A stretch of 7,127 nucleotides of DNA, from contig JAJYCM010000138.1 of assembly GCA_021778375.1 (NCBI GenBank), positions 1-7,127 of the forward strand. Reading direction: 5' to 3'. The notes below the pieces were generated by a model that saw only the letters and a program-made list of their open reading frames with translations, searched no databases and had not been told where the DNA came from. Below, piece after piece: positions 5,719-7,127 of this stretch (position 1 is its first letter; each line of letters starts with the position of its first letter). Source of the stretch: Bacteroidota bacterium (GTDB lineage: Bacteria > Bacteroidota > Ignavibacteria > Ignavibacteriales > Ignavibacteriaceae). The translations under genes and the position numbers were made by a program.

Positions 5719-7127
5719 ATGGTTCAGCTAATTTACTTAACCACATTGCTTCCGTTATTAGGATTTCTATTCAATGGACTCTTCGGAAGTAAAATTAAAA
5801 ATGAAAAAATCATTGGAATAATAGGAAGCAGCACTATTGGGATTTCCTTCCTAATAGTAGTCGGAGCTTTTTTCCAAACTCTTTCTATGCCTGTAGACCA
5901 AAGACAAACTATTGTTAACCTTTTTACATGGATTAAAGTCGGTAATTTTGATGTTAATGTTTCATATCAGGTTGATCAACTTTCTTTATTGATGGGTCTG
6001 GTTGTTACCGGAGTCGGCTTTATTATTCATGTTTATTCTATTGGCTATATGCATGGTGACAAAGGATTTGGACGATTTTTTGCATATTTAAATTTATTCA
6101 TCTTTGCAATGATGAATTTGGTACTCGGCAGCAATTTTCTTCTTCTATTTTTAGGCTGGGAGGGTGTTGGTCTTTGTTCTTATTTGTTGATTGGATTTTG
6201 GTATGACAGAAAGTTTGAAAAGAGCACTACAAGCGATGCCGCTAAAAAAGCATTTATTGTCAATAGAATTGGCGATTTTGGATTCCTACTCGGAATATTT
6301 TTAATCTATTTGACTTTCGGAAGTCTAAATTTTAATGATGTATTTGCAAGAGCGGCATCATTAAATATTCCTCAATATGTTTTCAATTTTATTGCACTAT
6401 TTCTTTTCATCGGTGCAATGGGGAAGTCAGCACAAATTCCTTTATATATTTGGTTACCTGATGCAATGGCAGGCCCCACTCCAGTCTCGGCATTGATTCA
6501 TGCCGCTACAATGGTTACTGCCGGAGTTTATATGGTTGCGCGATGTTCTATCATTTATGCCTCTGCGCCCGCGATTATGGAATTTGTTGCTATAATAGGA
6601 GCTTTAACCGCAATATTTGCCGCTTCAATAGCACTGGTTCAAAATGATATTAAAAAAGTGTTAGCTTACTCAACTGTAAGCCAGCTTGGCTACATGTTTT
6701 TGGCTTTAGGTGTAGGCGCTTTTTCGGCTGCATTATTCCACGTGATGACACATGCATTTTTCAAAGCATTATTATTCCTTGGTGCTGGTTCTGTTATTCA
6801 TGGTATGCATGATGAGCAGAATATCCAAAACTATGGTGGCTTGAAAAAATATATGCCGAAAACTTATGTTACATTTTTAATTGCATCGCTTGCAATTGCG
6901 GGTATACCACCGTTATCAGGCTTTTTTAGTAAAGATGAAATTCTTTGGTCCTCGTATGCAGATGGAAATATTATATACTGGCTTATCGGAGTTGTCACTG
7001 CTTTGCTTACCGCTTTTTATATGTTTAGGTTAGTTAGCCTGACTTTTGACGGTAAAGAAAGATTCGGACACGACAAACATCCGCATGAATCACCTCTCGT
7101 AATGACCATTCCTTTAATAATTCTTGC
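5719..7127 (+). CDS. nuoL: NADH-quinone oxidoreductase subunit L, partial (3' end cut by window)
   Basis: This is an antiporter-like proton-pumping subunit of complex I (ND5 homologue). The reading frame stays open for 469 codons to the edge; family members are about 610-650 residues, so the last helices and the lateral helix are missing from view. Proton-path residues are in place: Glu148 in GWEGVGLCSYLLIGF, Lys236 in GKSAQIPLYIWLPDAM, His261 in LIHAATMVTAG, His341, His345 and Lys349 in HVMTHAFFKALLF, and Lys405 in FFSKDEI. These correspond to E. coli Glu144, Lys229, His254, His334, His338, Lys342 and Lys399. The start MVQLIYLTTLLPLLGF is the usual first helix, and no good in-frame alternative is needed. 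nuoM and nuoN are the expected next genes but lie outside the window. Confidence 0.96.
   Translation, partial: MVQLIYLTTLLPLLGFLFNGLFGSKIKNEKIIGIIGSSTIGISFLIVVGAFFQTLSMPVDQRQTIVNLFTWIKVGNFDVNVSYQVDQLSLLMGLVVTGVGFIIHVYSIGYMHGDKGFGRFFAYLNLFIFAMMNLVLGSNFLLLFLGWEGVGLCSYLLIGFWYDRKFEKSTTSDAAKKAFIVNRIGDFGFLLGIFLIYLTFGSLNFNDVFARAASLNIPQYVFNFIALFLFIGAMGKSAQIPLYIWLPDAMAGPTPVSALIHAATMVTAGVYMVARCSIIYASAPAIMEFVAIIGALTAIFAASIALVQNDIKKVLAYSTVSQLGYMFLALGVGAFSAALFHVMTHAFFKALLFLGAGSVIHGMHDEQNIQNYGGLKKYMPKTYVTFLIASLAIAGIPPLSGFFSKDEILWSSYADGNIIYWLIGVVTALLTAFYMFRLVSLTFDGKERFGHDKHPHESPLVMTIPLIIL

Overview
The window is AT-rich, ordinary-looking bacterial chromosome carrying two divergent gene blocks. The proteins (a BBP2-type outer-membrane porin ending in Phe, and an AMT1-like ammonium transporter with a secretory leader) indicate a Gram-negative organism. 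A TTTG-N20-TAnnTTTG promoter upstream of asnS suggests the Bacteroidota/Ignavibacteriota/Chlorobiota group. Clear AGGAG-type ribosome binding sites before the minus-strand genes are less usual for core Bacteroidota and make an Ignavibacteria-like or other deep-branching member plausible. This placement is inference; there is no rRNA in the window.

Minus-strand block (259-3244): a compact nitrogen operon read right to left, PII signal protein - outer-membrane beta-barrel porin - ammonium transporter, with gaps of 25 and 27 nt. The three products cover sensing (cytoplasmic PII), outer-membrane passage (porin, inferred) and inner-membrane ammonium transport (Amt, which PII probably gates). A 20-bp hairpin sits 22 nt past the amt stop codon. 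A perfect 11-bp inverted repeat lies 54-85 nt upstream of the PII gene.

Plus-strand block (3538-7127): asparaginyl-tRNA synthetase (TTG start), then nuoJ, nuoK and the first 469 codons of nuoL, all membrane-arm subunits of respiratory complex I. nuoL runs off the right edge. The peripheral-arm genes and nuoH/nuoI are not upstream of nuoJ, so the complex I genes are split or rearranged here.

The 293-bp intergenic region (3245-3537) separates the blocks and carries the regulatory signals. The left 258 bp hold no gene that I can support. I see no mobile element, CRISPR array, tRNA or rRNA. I do not see a clearly novel system. The most interesting points are the porin placed between PII and Amt and the structured DNA/RNA elements flanking that operon.
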